Source: Halocaridina rubra
Taxonomy: Eukaryota; Arthropoda; Malacostraca; Decapoda; Atyidae
Reading direction: 5' to 3'
Assembly (NCBI GenBank): GCA_037179515.1
Contig: JAXCGZ010021576.1
Location: 1 to 39,427, forward strand
DNA length: 39,427 nt
Within the stretch, counting starts at the first letter, position 1. Every line of letters begins with the position of its first letter. Both the position numbers and the translations under genes were made by a program. Positions 24,851 through 33,328 of this stretch are shown here, piece after piece. The notes beneath the pieces are model-generated. The model had not been told where the DNA came from. It did no database searches and saw only the letters and a list, made by a program, of their open reading frames with translations.

Positions 24851-25696
24851 TTATTGTGACTTCACCTGAGGAACGTTCCACTGAAAAATGTCCTCATGGT
24901 AGAGATCGGCCTGGAAGATAGGAGCTAGGTTCATTACACGTCCCAACAAGACAGGGTGCAAGGGCTCAATCAGTGCCACAGCTGGGGCCCTTCCCCTGTA
25001 GTACTTGCACTCCAGGTCAATGACACAGCAGCATCGCATATGAGGTTTTCCTTCACCAACACGCAAATGCATAACCTGGCCTGTGTAATTATCCCTGACA
25101 TATCTCTCGTCATCAGATATGCCACTGGCCCCTGTGTTGAGGGCTATATCAGCTTCCACACCAGTTATGGTTCCGGGGCACTTTGGGACCATCTGGGGAT
25201 TAATTCGTTCGGGGATCTGCACATTGGCAATTCCGTGCTGTAGGTCCTTGGCGTTATTGTTGGTGGCCATTTCTTGCCTTGTTTCTACGGCATTGGCAGA
25301 GCGAGTGGTCACATGGTTATGCTGGCCGCTGCTGTGAGAGGGAGTGAGTTGGCCCTTAGAGTACGGTTGAAATCCTTGGGAATGTGGAGCAGGGGAATTT
25401 CCCTTCCCTCTGAACGGATAAACCATAGGTTTTAACGAGTCGTCCTTCTTGAGTGTGGGTGCATGGCCATAATAAGGCTTAGGTCTGTGAGGAGAAGGAG
25501 CTGGATGATTGAAGTTCTGAGAGGGGCCCTTGTGCATCCCGTTCCTGCGCTCTCCTTTCCGGTGAGAATCATGGCCTGCTGCGAGGGAGATGAAACTCTG
25601 AGGATGAGCCTTGGATTTGGCCCTTCTTGCCCTCATAAAGTCACAGAGATGTACCCCAGGCTGGTTGTGCTTGAGGTACTCATCCACAGCTGCCAA
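24851..25696 (-). pseudogene. gag C-terminal part and aspartic protease of the LTR element
   Basis: The frame of 281 codons begins inside gag (DEYLKHNQPGVHL). It passes through a basic, Pro/His-rich region without a clear CCHC zinc knuckle, then shows ADIALNTGASG at residues about 182-192. This is the retropepsin active site, in which the usual catalytic Asp of DTG is Asn. A C-terminal Leu-Leu-Gly-Arg stretch follows, as in the 'I-GRD' flap end of such proteases. The frame stays open for its whole length, unlike the neighbouring domains, but the Asp to Asn change would abolish proteolysis. The start codon shown is internal; the real protein would read through from gag. Confidence 0.75.
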
Positions 25697-26389
25697 ACAT
25701 TATCAAGGACGTCAGTATGGAGGTCACTGGCAATTGCATCAAACATCAAGAACGGAAGCAACTTCCCCAAGAGATACTTTACAACTCGCATGCAATCACC
25801 AAAGAGGCGAGGCTAGCAGTTGCCAAAGGCACTACAGTTCTCCTCCTTCAATGGGAAGGCTGAAACAAACCTAGCACGACACTCAGCTGGTGAAAAGTTC
25901 TGTGAGGCGAGGAGTGTGCTTTTAACTTTCTTGTAGTCCCTTCATTGTATGTGGTCGAGTTCATTAACCAGGGCGATCAGACAGGGTGGCATGGAGGTGA
26001 GCAGCCAGCGAATCTTCTCAGCCTCTGTGCCATCATTAGCAGCGACGAGACTCTCGAAGGAGCAGATGTAAGTGTCAAGCGGTTGCTTGCCGTCATCCTC
26101 GTATTTCTGCATTGTAGGGGCTCTCTCGCTAGGCTGGCCCCATTTTGAGTGAGGCACCACTGTCAGGGGTTTGAGCTTGAATCCGAGTGAGATCAAGCTC
26201 ATGTTCTCGTTGCGCCTGCTGATCCTCTTTCTCCTCTAGCTGGGCTCGGCGTGTAGCCACCTTTCCAAGAGCCCACTCGAGGAGCTTTTCTCCGGACATG
26301 TTGTATTGCTTATCCAGAGCAAACATCTTCTCAAGGTAACTGTCCTCATCGTATGTTTCGATGGTTTACTGTGTCTGCCTGGTAGCCAT
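25697..26389 (-). pseudogene. gag N-terminal part of the LTR element
   Basis: The likely start is the ATG at 26389 (MATRQTQ, then an in-frame TAA at codon 8). It is followed by EDSYLEKMFALDKQYNMSG and a Glu/Gln/Arg-rich, probably coiled-coil segment (LEEKEDQQAQREHEL). Downstream frames carry KPLDTYI-like and SPAECRARF stretches with frameshifts between them, and they feed into the 281-codon frame. No retroviral gag family could be named. The position just after the leader and the lack of enzymatic motifs support gag. Confidence 0.6.
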
Positions 26390-27649
26390 GGTGGTTTCCA
26401 GAACAGTCAGCAATGAAATGCCAAAACATCACCTGTACAAAGCCAAAGGAAAGCAATCCAAACACAAAAGAAAAATACAATAGTAAAAAAAATTGAAAGA
26501 ACCACACAACACCAAGGAGAGAAAAAAATTCAACACCACAGTTCAAGTTTAAATGTAACGATGATCCCAAAACCTCACTATGAAAGTGACTCAAAGTACA
26601 ATCAAGTGCAACAGCAGCAAAATGTTGCAAAACATTGCATAAAACACTGGTAATACAGACTGGCAGTCGTGCCTGCTTAACAGCAATATGTGACAGTACC
26701 TGCGGTTATGGTGCAAATGAAAGGAATGTGCAACAACAAATATTACGACTGAACACCTGATGCAAGAGGTTGCAAACAAGTACAGTATGGCTGTTGTGCC
26801 TGTGTAAGAGCAGGTATATGGCAGTACCCACAAGTAAAATGTTGTAAGTAATATTCTGGAGTGTTGCTAAAAGGGCACAAATCCTTTACAAAATACACCA
26901 AAGATAAGCTAATGGCTGACTAGGCAGTCAAGTTGTACATGTATCTACTAATAATGGGAAAATTCATTTTTGAGTGACAAGTGAAGAGACTCATGGAGAG
27001 CTTAGCCTAGACTCAACCAACAACGCCAAATGTTTTTCTTCTCAATCTATGAGCAGTCAATGCTTGTATATAAAAAAAAAAAAATTATAAGCAATAAAGC
27101 AAGCAGTGTACTTAATGTGCATACTCCCAAATCCTAAATCACAGTGAATTAAAAACATTTCCTAACAAATATCACCCTTTAACGGATATATAAGATATTA
27201 ATGCTTTACAACTCAATCTTATCACTCAAATAAGTGAAATCTTAAATAACACGTGTTCTTGTCATGCAAAATTTCTTAAGTTTAGTTACTACATAATCTT
27301 ATGCAAATTTTCTTGAATTTTGCTTACCACATAATCTCATGCAAATTTAAGAAATTTTTGTTACCACATAATCTCATGGAAATTTCCTGAAATTTTGTTT
27401 ACCACATAGTAAATTAGGAAAAGACTAAGTAACCCAACAAGGAAAATATTAGTTACCATAATGAATTTTGAAACTAATAAAAAGAAGCGTTCTGATTCAC
27501 AACGCTATCATTTCTAGCGATCAAAATATTTATGCGCAGCCTAAGGTTCGTTCATTTCAATAATCCAATGCAATGGTTATCGGGTTTCATGTGCATGTCA
27601 AAAGGCAAAATTAAAAAAAATAATTTCACAGTCAGCCTGTCTGTCTGGT
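26390..27649 (-). other. long 5' leader of the LTR element
   Basis: About 1.26 kb between the primer-binding site and the gag start, unusually long. Short frames on either strand show no homology. It contains the 38-bp tandem repeat at 27255-27412. Confidence 0.6.
27255..27412. repeat. 38-bp tandem repeats with octamer motifs in the leader
   Basis: Units share TTACCACATAATCTCATGCA or close variants, with ACATA at 27291, 27329, 27366 and 27404 (period 37-38 bp). A partial unit lies before them. ATGCAAAT, the POU-domain octamer, is exact at 27301-27308 and 27339-27346; the neighbouring units have ATGCAAAA and ATGGAAAT. Each unit also ends in an AATTTC / GAATTTT inverted-like stretch. Confidence 0.8.
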
Positions 27650-27667
27650 GTCCCTGTTCGGGCGCCA
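27650..27667 (-). promoter_or_regulatory. primer-binding site, tRNA-Lys type
   Basis: On the - strand TGGCGCCCGAACAGGGAC, the 18-base site used by retroelements primed by the tRNA-Lys(UUU)-type 3' end. It lies six bases inside the 5' LTR, fixing the orientation and the LTR edge. Confidence 0.92.
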
Positions 27668-27673
27668 ATTTAT

Positions 27674-29415
27674 TGTTGGTGAGTTGGGATAATTTTTGTT
27701 TTATCTTAGGGGCCTCAGTTTCTGGACTCGGTTTGGAGTTCACAGACATCCAAGAGACTAAAATCTTTACTTAAACAGCCCCCGAATACCACTACTTGGT
27801 TAATGAGACTCAGAATTCAACTTTTTTTTAATTTTGAAAAGCATAAAAAAAAAATTTAATTAATTTTGGGAAGCATAAACAAATTATAAATGTAATTTTA
27901 TGGAATTCAGCCTCGAATTCTGGAGGTAGTGAGCACGATTTCGATTCCAGGCAGCACAGATGTATGCCAAGACTTGGGCCTCAACTCAAAGGAGATCACT
28001 TCTGTCACACATGTAGAGTAGAATGGAGGACACTGCAAATGCAGAAACAGAAACCACATACCATTAATAACGGGGAAAGGTGAAGGCTTGAGCACACAAA
28101 TAATAGGTTACAAATATAAATCTACGGGACGGAAATATTTCCGTGTAATCACAGTTAACAAGATATATTTACGCTGCCAAAAGGGCAAAAACAACTTATT
28201 AATTATTTGCAACTCATAGTGTAAAACTCTTTCTCTACAAACATTAACAGAAAACACTATATTTACGATGATAGAGAAGGGTGAAATGAAGTTAGAATTC
28301 GTTAAGAGAAGAGATAGATTTTTCATGGGGCAATGAGCAGTCTTCTGAGGGCGAAATTTTTACCTTGACTCTCGTAATGAAAGATCTTTCTTATCATTGT
28401 ATATCCATGGTTATTTCTATGTCAAGGAATTAAATTTGATGAATGAGATTACAGTTAAGTACTAACAAAAGCTCGTTTTATGGGAATGATCAAAATTACT
28501 TAATTATTTTTATCAGTTATAATATTAAATGCAAAGTTTCTCAAATTCCCACTTTGCTTGGCCAGTGAGCTTTACCATACACTGTCTCTCGCCTTTTATG
28601 CCAGATGAATTCCTGCGAAAGACACTCCAGAAAATTGCTTAGCCGCATAGTGAAAGCTTGGAGTAAGCTTGACTGCTGTGGAAAGATGTTGCCTCTCTGT
28701 TTGTCGTTGCCAATGTATGTGATTTCGTGCCGGTCTGGGTGAGCTTCGACTTGGGCGAATCCGTAAGGCTGACGAAGAGCAGTATTCTCATTTACTTTAT
28801 TTCGAGGGTTTACTATAGTGGTGGTTTCTGGCAGGTAGATATGGCAGAGATGCATGGGAAAGACAGAAATTTTGGTGCAAAAAGAGGAAGCAAATAAAGG
28901 AAGAGAGAAAATAAAATTTGGAAGAATGGACTTTTGGTATCCTCAATCTGTTTGCAAAGTTCTTTATAATTTTAGGAGAAAGAAATTCTTAATATTCAAT
29001 TATCAAAAACCACTGAAATGTATCTAGACAAACTAATGATTTATCAGCAAGCAAATTTATAACAAAATTTATCAGCAAAAGTAATTTTATAATAAAATAT
29101 TTTATTAAGGATATTTTCACAAGATGCCTCAGCACTACGTGAGAGAAAACAGAGAAGAGAGGGAGACTAAGGCATTGTGATAATACATTTTTTATTTTCT
29201 TCACGTACAAGAATATTAAACTATATACTGTATAGCTAACTTCAAAGATATAATACTAAAATTATGAATTGCAAATTATCATAATTTTAAGCAACATAAG
29301 AAGTGAGGGTTTTTCAGTAAAAGAAAGAAGCAACACAAAATGAAAAAAGCTCATTAAATAACTAATAAGGCAGCTGTAATAAATCTGGTGACTTTGAGCT
29401 TAATACCCTGTCACA
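27674..29415 (-). repeat. 5' LTR with an extra ~480 bp
   Basis: This LTR aligns with 19975-21195 along its length. About 480 bp (roughly 28876-29357) have no counterpart in the 3' LTR. The match stops after GGGAAAGACAG and resumes at the GGCAGCTRTAAT / GGTGACTTTGAGC part. Either something was inserted here or the 3' LTR lost a piece. The extra part is A/T-rich and has no recognised coding sequence or terminal repeats. Confidence 0.85.
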
Positions 29416-29420
29416 CTTTC
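29416..29420. repeat. target-site duplication CTTTC, right copy
   Basis: Exact match to 19970-19974. Confidence 0.85.
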
Positions 29421-29444
29421 TATTTTGCGCAAAGTTTCATAATA

Positions 29445-29764
29445 CAGGGGGTCCTCAGTTTATGTCAGTTCTGTTCCTGAAAAGTGATGTAACCCGAATT
29501 TCAGTGTAAGTCAGAACACACCTAAATATGCACCTATACTAATGCAGTAGTAAAGTTTCTCCCTTTTCCATGCATTTTACTATCTCTGATTTCACTTCCA
29601 TGGTGATGGCTTTCCTTTTCTTGCCATGAGAAGAAATTGGCTTACATTTCTGAGATGCAGTACTGACCAAAATTTATCAAAATGGAAGCAGAATAATTTT
29701 TAGGGGATGTATTTTTGCCATGAAACATCGTACTTCGAGGACTTTGTAAACCGAGGACCCCCTG
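29445..29764 (-). mobile_element. 320-bp Tigger-family MITE
   Basis: The termini are CAGGGGGTCCTCAGTTTATG on the left and an inverted TAAACCGAGGACCCCCTG on the right, with TA at 29443-29444 and 29765-29766. The - strand right part still holds the transposase N-terminal codons (KKRKAITMEV), but the start codon and all else are gone. It is a further shortened relative of the elements at 4724 and 34822. It was inserted only about 25 bp outside the LTR element. Confidence 0.88.
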
Positions 29765-29766
29765 TA

Positions 29767-30256
29767 CAATAAAGAACATGTACTCGACCCTCAGCGTGTA
29801 TCCAGTAAGCCCAAGCAAATGAGCAACATTTACTCTACCAAAGAGCGTTATTCAATAGGGAATATACTCCTGGTGTACGTAAGACTGTATAGTTTGCTCT
29901 TTGCTTCACACTATTTACCATATTCTTAGGTAGTCTTCCAAACACACCATTGTACATGATGATATTATACTTATTTGTAGTTCATGAACACCTGTTTTTA
30001 TATTAAGTATCATTTCATTGTAAGAAAGCTTTGGATGCATTGCTGTAGTTAATGAATTGTTGGTGATGGATATTCTTGAAAGTATAGATTGTATATATGT
30101 AATAATTATCAAAAATACCAGTGTTCCTAAGGCCTTATGGTGAAAGATACAATGTGCATACCATTTGTCTGGTTATGATAATAATTATCCTTTAACTATC
30201 CAGTTTTGCATGCATGTTTTCTCTAATGCTTTGGTGTTGGTCTCTGTCCTTTGCAG
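29767..30256 (+). other. SRPRA intron end, nothing else recognised
   Basis: A/T-rich sequence with a good polypyrimidine stretch and TTTGCAG at its end. Confidence 0.5.
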
Positions 30257-30295
30257 GCAAAACTAAGAAGAGAAATGGAGAATGCAATAACAATA
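30257..30295 (+). CDS. SRPRA: SRPRA 39-bp micro-exon, basic linker
   Basis: Preceded by CTGTCCTTTGCAG and followed by the donor GTAAGT. It enters and leaves in phase 1 and so adds exactly 13 codons: Ser (shared codon), then KTKKRNGECNNN. The Lys-rich, low-complexity sequence continues the basic linker begun in the previous exon. Being short and symmetric, it could be skipped without a frame change. The call rests on splice signals, phase agreement with both neighbours and composition; the peptide alone is too short to prove homology. Confidence 0.65.
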
Positions 30296-31110
30296 GTAAG
30301 TCTACATCTGCATTTTGTATATTGTGATGTAATTACAGTACAGTTTTCTCTTGCAATTTTCGAATACCCTAGAATCAAACTTCTCTTCTGTCAGATTGCT
30401 CAGAAGGAATCATTTAAAGAATTTGATAATGAATGCTTGCATATTTAACGTACTAACTTCAATACTCTATTCTTGCATGTGTCCTCATTGCTGACATAAT
30501 TACTGACATAGACCATTATTTCGTACTTCATAGAGTAGGATATGAAAAGCTTGAAATAAGATAAATTTTTATTGTACAATAAAAAACCATGATAGGCAGC
30601 CGAATCAGTTATGTATAGGAAAATACAGGTGACACTCATGCTGCTATTGTTAACCTAATTTTAACTGCCAGTTGAAATTTACTTCTCTGTTTCAGTTTTT
30701 ATATCTATATATATAATTACTGTACATGAATTTCTTTTATATGAGAACTGAGTAAAAAGGAAATGCAATTCTTAGCTGTCAGTCATATTCTCTTCTTTTC
30801 TTGAAATCACGTGTTGTTTTAATGCAATTTGTATTGCAACATGGTACATTACTGTATACAGTATAACTTTTTGAGGCATTAGTATTTAAATGTTGTAGAG
30901 GCATTAGTATCTATAACTATTGGAGGCATCCCTTTGCCACTACATGTCCATTTAAAGCATTTTGTTATAGTGTATTTTGTGGAATTCACTGCAGAAACTT
31001 TTTCTTTTAATGAAAGAAAAGTATTGCCATTAGATAAGATGAGGTAGTTTTCAATCTCTCTACTTCGTATTTCTGAAAGTTATCAGTATTAGATTGTTTG
31101 AATTTCCTCT
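30296..31110 (+). other. SRPRA intron, nothing recognised
   Basis: A/T-rich sequence with no gene or repeat that I can support. Confidence 0.5.
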
Positions 31111-31500
31111 GCCCAAAAGGGGGTCAAAAATGACCCTTACCAACTAATAGCATAATAAATTCTCTTACTCTGATGTTGTGGTGAAATTTCCAGTTTCTAT
31201 ACGAACTTAATGCAAAACATAGTCTTTATTGTTGATAGTATTTAATATGCAAGTTTTTTTTTATTAAGGTCAAGAGATAGGTCCGTGTTGTCAAATTTGA
31301 CCCTGTTCTGGTCAGTGTGTAATGCATGGTTTTTTCCACAATAACTCTTTCTTACTCAAAATGTATATTTTCATAATTAGATTAAACATAAATAAGCTGC
31401 TATATCTTAGTGATGAAATGCGTGCTCTCTTACAAGAAGCTGATGAAGAGTTGATTACTAATAGTGAGGAAAAAATACAGTGCTTTTAGCTTTTGGCTTT
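31111..31500 (+). mobile_element. possible piggyBac-like remnant
   Basis: GGGGGTCAAAAATGACCC near 31122 and GTCAAATTTGACCC near 31290 resemble the palindromic ends of Looper/piggyBac-type elements. About 130 bp further on, an open stretch reads YLSDEMRALLQEADEELIT (31399-31470). It resembles the acidic start of piggyBac transposases. No TTAA duplication or DDD core is visible, so this is only a suggestion. Confidence 0.3.
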
Positions 31501-31792
31501 ACAGATTACAGCAGTAACATTACAACTCCCCTGAATCCATTATATAGTCTTAAGTTGTAATTTGTTATTTTGGTTTTTCATTCCTGTCTCAATAACATTT
31601 TTCGTTTCAATATTGGAATATGCTTAGCCCCGTTAGAACTGCCAAATTCCGCAAGCTCTTGCAGATGACTTTGTCAAGTATTTCTACCTATGCAAACTTT
31701 TCTAAACCTTTCAGAGTTGCTCTGAAGGAGAGGCTAATTTATTGTACATTAAGTATTTCTTATTTTCTTCTTTTCCTTTATTATGAATTCTT

Positions 31793-31904
31793 ATTATTTT
31801 CATATATATATGTATATATGTTACTTTCAGGCAAGCAGACCCATATAGATTATTTTCATATATATATGTATATATATTACTTTCAGGCAAGCAGACCCAT
31901 ATAG
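31793..31904 (+). repeat. 56-bp tandem duplication containing a splice acceptor
   Basis: Positions 31793-31848 and 31849-31904 are almost identical. Each contains ATATATGTATATAT, TTACTTTCAG and the first 18 bases of the exon (GCAAGCAGACCCATATAG). Only about one base differs between copies. Both acceptors look usable. Because 56 is not a multiple of three, only the second gives the open SRPRA frame; the first reaches TAG soon after. Confidence 0.92.
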
Positions 31905-31972
31905 AAGAAGTAAATGATGGCGATGATGTAGATGATGATGAAGAAATGGTGAATGGAGAGGAATTGGAGATG
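31887..31972 (+). CDS. SRPRA: SRPRA exon, acidic linker segment
   Basis: Starts after the second of two duplicated TTACTTTCAG acceptors. In phase 1 it reads SKQTHIEEVNDGDDVDDDEE and then MVNGEELEM, ending at ATG|GTAATC. The acidic run after a Lys-rich part and the NG-E-EL pattern resemble the SRPRA linker ahead of the EELI-RR block. The donor is not optimal (GTAATC), so the exon end is less certain than its start. If the donor were ignored the frame would stop within about 60 bp. The next exon was not found; it may lie beyond the window or be too short to see. Confidence 0.6.
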
Positions 31973-33328
31973 GTAATCAAAAGCACTACGTTTGTAATTA
32001 TATTCCACAGTAATTTTAATAACATGCTTTAAGCTTAATGCTCTTCTCTTACTTCTCTGAGTGCTTACATATTTCCGAACTTGATTAAACATCTGCTTGC
32101 TTTGGGAAGACGTGCTGTTATATCCTGTTAATTTGCTTTTCCTTCTTAGCAACTAAGACAGATCTGAAATTTTCCAATGCATCCTTATCCTGACTTACGT
32201 ACACCACTTGTGAATGGGATTATTTACTCAATATGTTGAATTGGGAAAATTTTGGTTTCCTTGTGAAGGTTTTTTAGTTGTACTGTAATGAAATCCAGGT
32301 ACGTTATCATATTTTGTTGTTGCTGATAATTTTCTTGTAATTATTATGCATTCTCTCATGGAATATTGTGATATTATGTATGACAGACAGTTAGTTTGTA
32401 AATGTGCTAGATTTGTTGGGTTAGTTGCTTGTAAGTTTGTTAGATTTGTGGGGTTTGGTAGTATGCAAGTTTTAACTATTATTAATGTTTATTTTAATAT
32501 TTGGATTAGATTTTATATTATTTTGTGAATTTTCACTGTTCTATTAGTCATTCATTACAAATGTTTTGATTTTACTCTGTTTACCTGGTGTATTTTGTGC
32601 TGTTATGTGTGTCTGTTTTCTTGTATGTTAGATGGGTTTGGGTTGGTAGTTCACGAATTTATTTTGTAATTGATGTTTAATTATTGCATCGTATTTCATA
32701 ATTTTGTTAATTTTTACTATCCTGTTAATAAATATGTTTGATTGTTTGTTCCGGTTTTACGTCACGGACTCCCTTTTCTATCAAGGGCTAGTACGGTTGC
32801 CTTCTTGCGAAGGACTTGTTTTGACAGATGTAATCGTTACCTTGCTAACCTCAGACCATGACGGGGCGCGAACCCTCGACCTGATGCCTCAGTCAGTCAC
32901 GGTGACTGTTAATAAATATACTTCCTCTTTAATTGACTGCCTGTGTAGCGTAAGTATTTCACTGGTGAAAGAACAGCATGATGTTCTATAAAAAGAGAAA
33001 CAGTCCAGAGTAATTTGACACAAGTAACTATGTGAAATCTTTGTTGTACAATACAAATTTTGGTGATTAGAATCATGATGTGGTTGATCTTAAAGACAAA
33101 GCAGTATCATTTACAGGGCTATATGTTGAACCAGTTAAATTGCATAAGATGCAGGACAATGTATATATATCAGATTCCATTTTTTCTTGTGGCAAGGAAT
33201 GACATAGGAGAGGTAAAAGTGTGCATGCATGGTTTTTGGCGGGCTCACTGAATGCGTCTGACACTACAGACAGCCAACTTGCGAGGTTCTATGCGTCTTA
33301 CTCACAGTATTTTCATTTCACGCATAAT
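31973..33328 (+). other. intron or downstream stretch; a weak tRNA-like spot
   Basis: Mostly A/T-rich. Around 32840-32905 the - strand has a G+C-rich piece with AGGGTTCGCGCCCCG, which resembles a tRNA T-arm / B box, but no A box or cloverleaf could be found. It may be a fragment of a tRNA-derived SINE. Confidence 0.4.

Larger units (their letters stand above)
19975..29415 (-). mobile_element. complete, decayed Ty3/gypsy-class LTR retrotransposon with Gmr1-like gene order
   Basis: The element is bounded by direct LTRs (19975-21195 and 27674-29415), starts with TG and ends with CA in its own orientation, and has a CTTTC target duplication. Next to the 5' LTR is an 18-bp primer-binding site that pairs with the 3' end of tRNA-Lys. 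Next to the 3' LTR is a purine-rich tract. In its own 5'-3' direction the coding order is gag (26389 down), protease (25.1 kb), integrase (24.7-23.2 kb), reverse transcriptase (23.2-22.5 kb) and RNase H (22.4-21.8 kb). Integrase before RT is the Ty1/copia arrangement, yet the RT and the integrase GPY/F module are Ty3/gypsy-like. This combination defines Gmr1-type elements, first described from cod and other deuterostomes. Stops, frameshifts and substituted catalytic residues show it is dead. It lies antisense within a SRPRA intron. Confidence 0.9.

Noticed and set aside
24156..25874. Several + strand frames opposite the LTR element (79-117 codons)
   Set aside because: They are antisense shadows of gag, protease and integrase.
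27255..27412. CRISPR-like array
   Set aside because: Units are adjacent and similar along their whole length with no unique spacers; the setting is a eukaryotic LTR element leader.
21195..29415. Interpretation as two nested elements (one with integrase, one with RT)
   Set aside because: One pair of LTRs with matching target duplications encloses everything, and integrase passes into RT in the same frame with no intervening terminal sequence.
32840..32905. tRNA gene on the - strand
   Set aside because: Only a T-arm-like GGGTTCGCGCCCC is present; no acceptor stem, D-arm or anticodon arm can be drawn. At best a SINE fragment.
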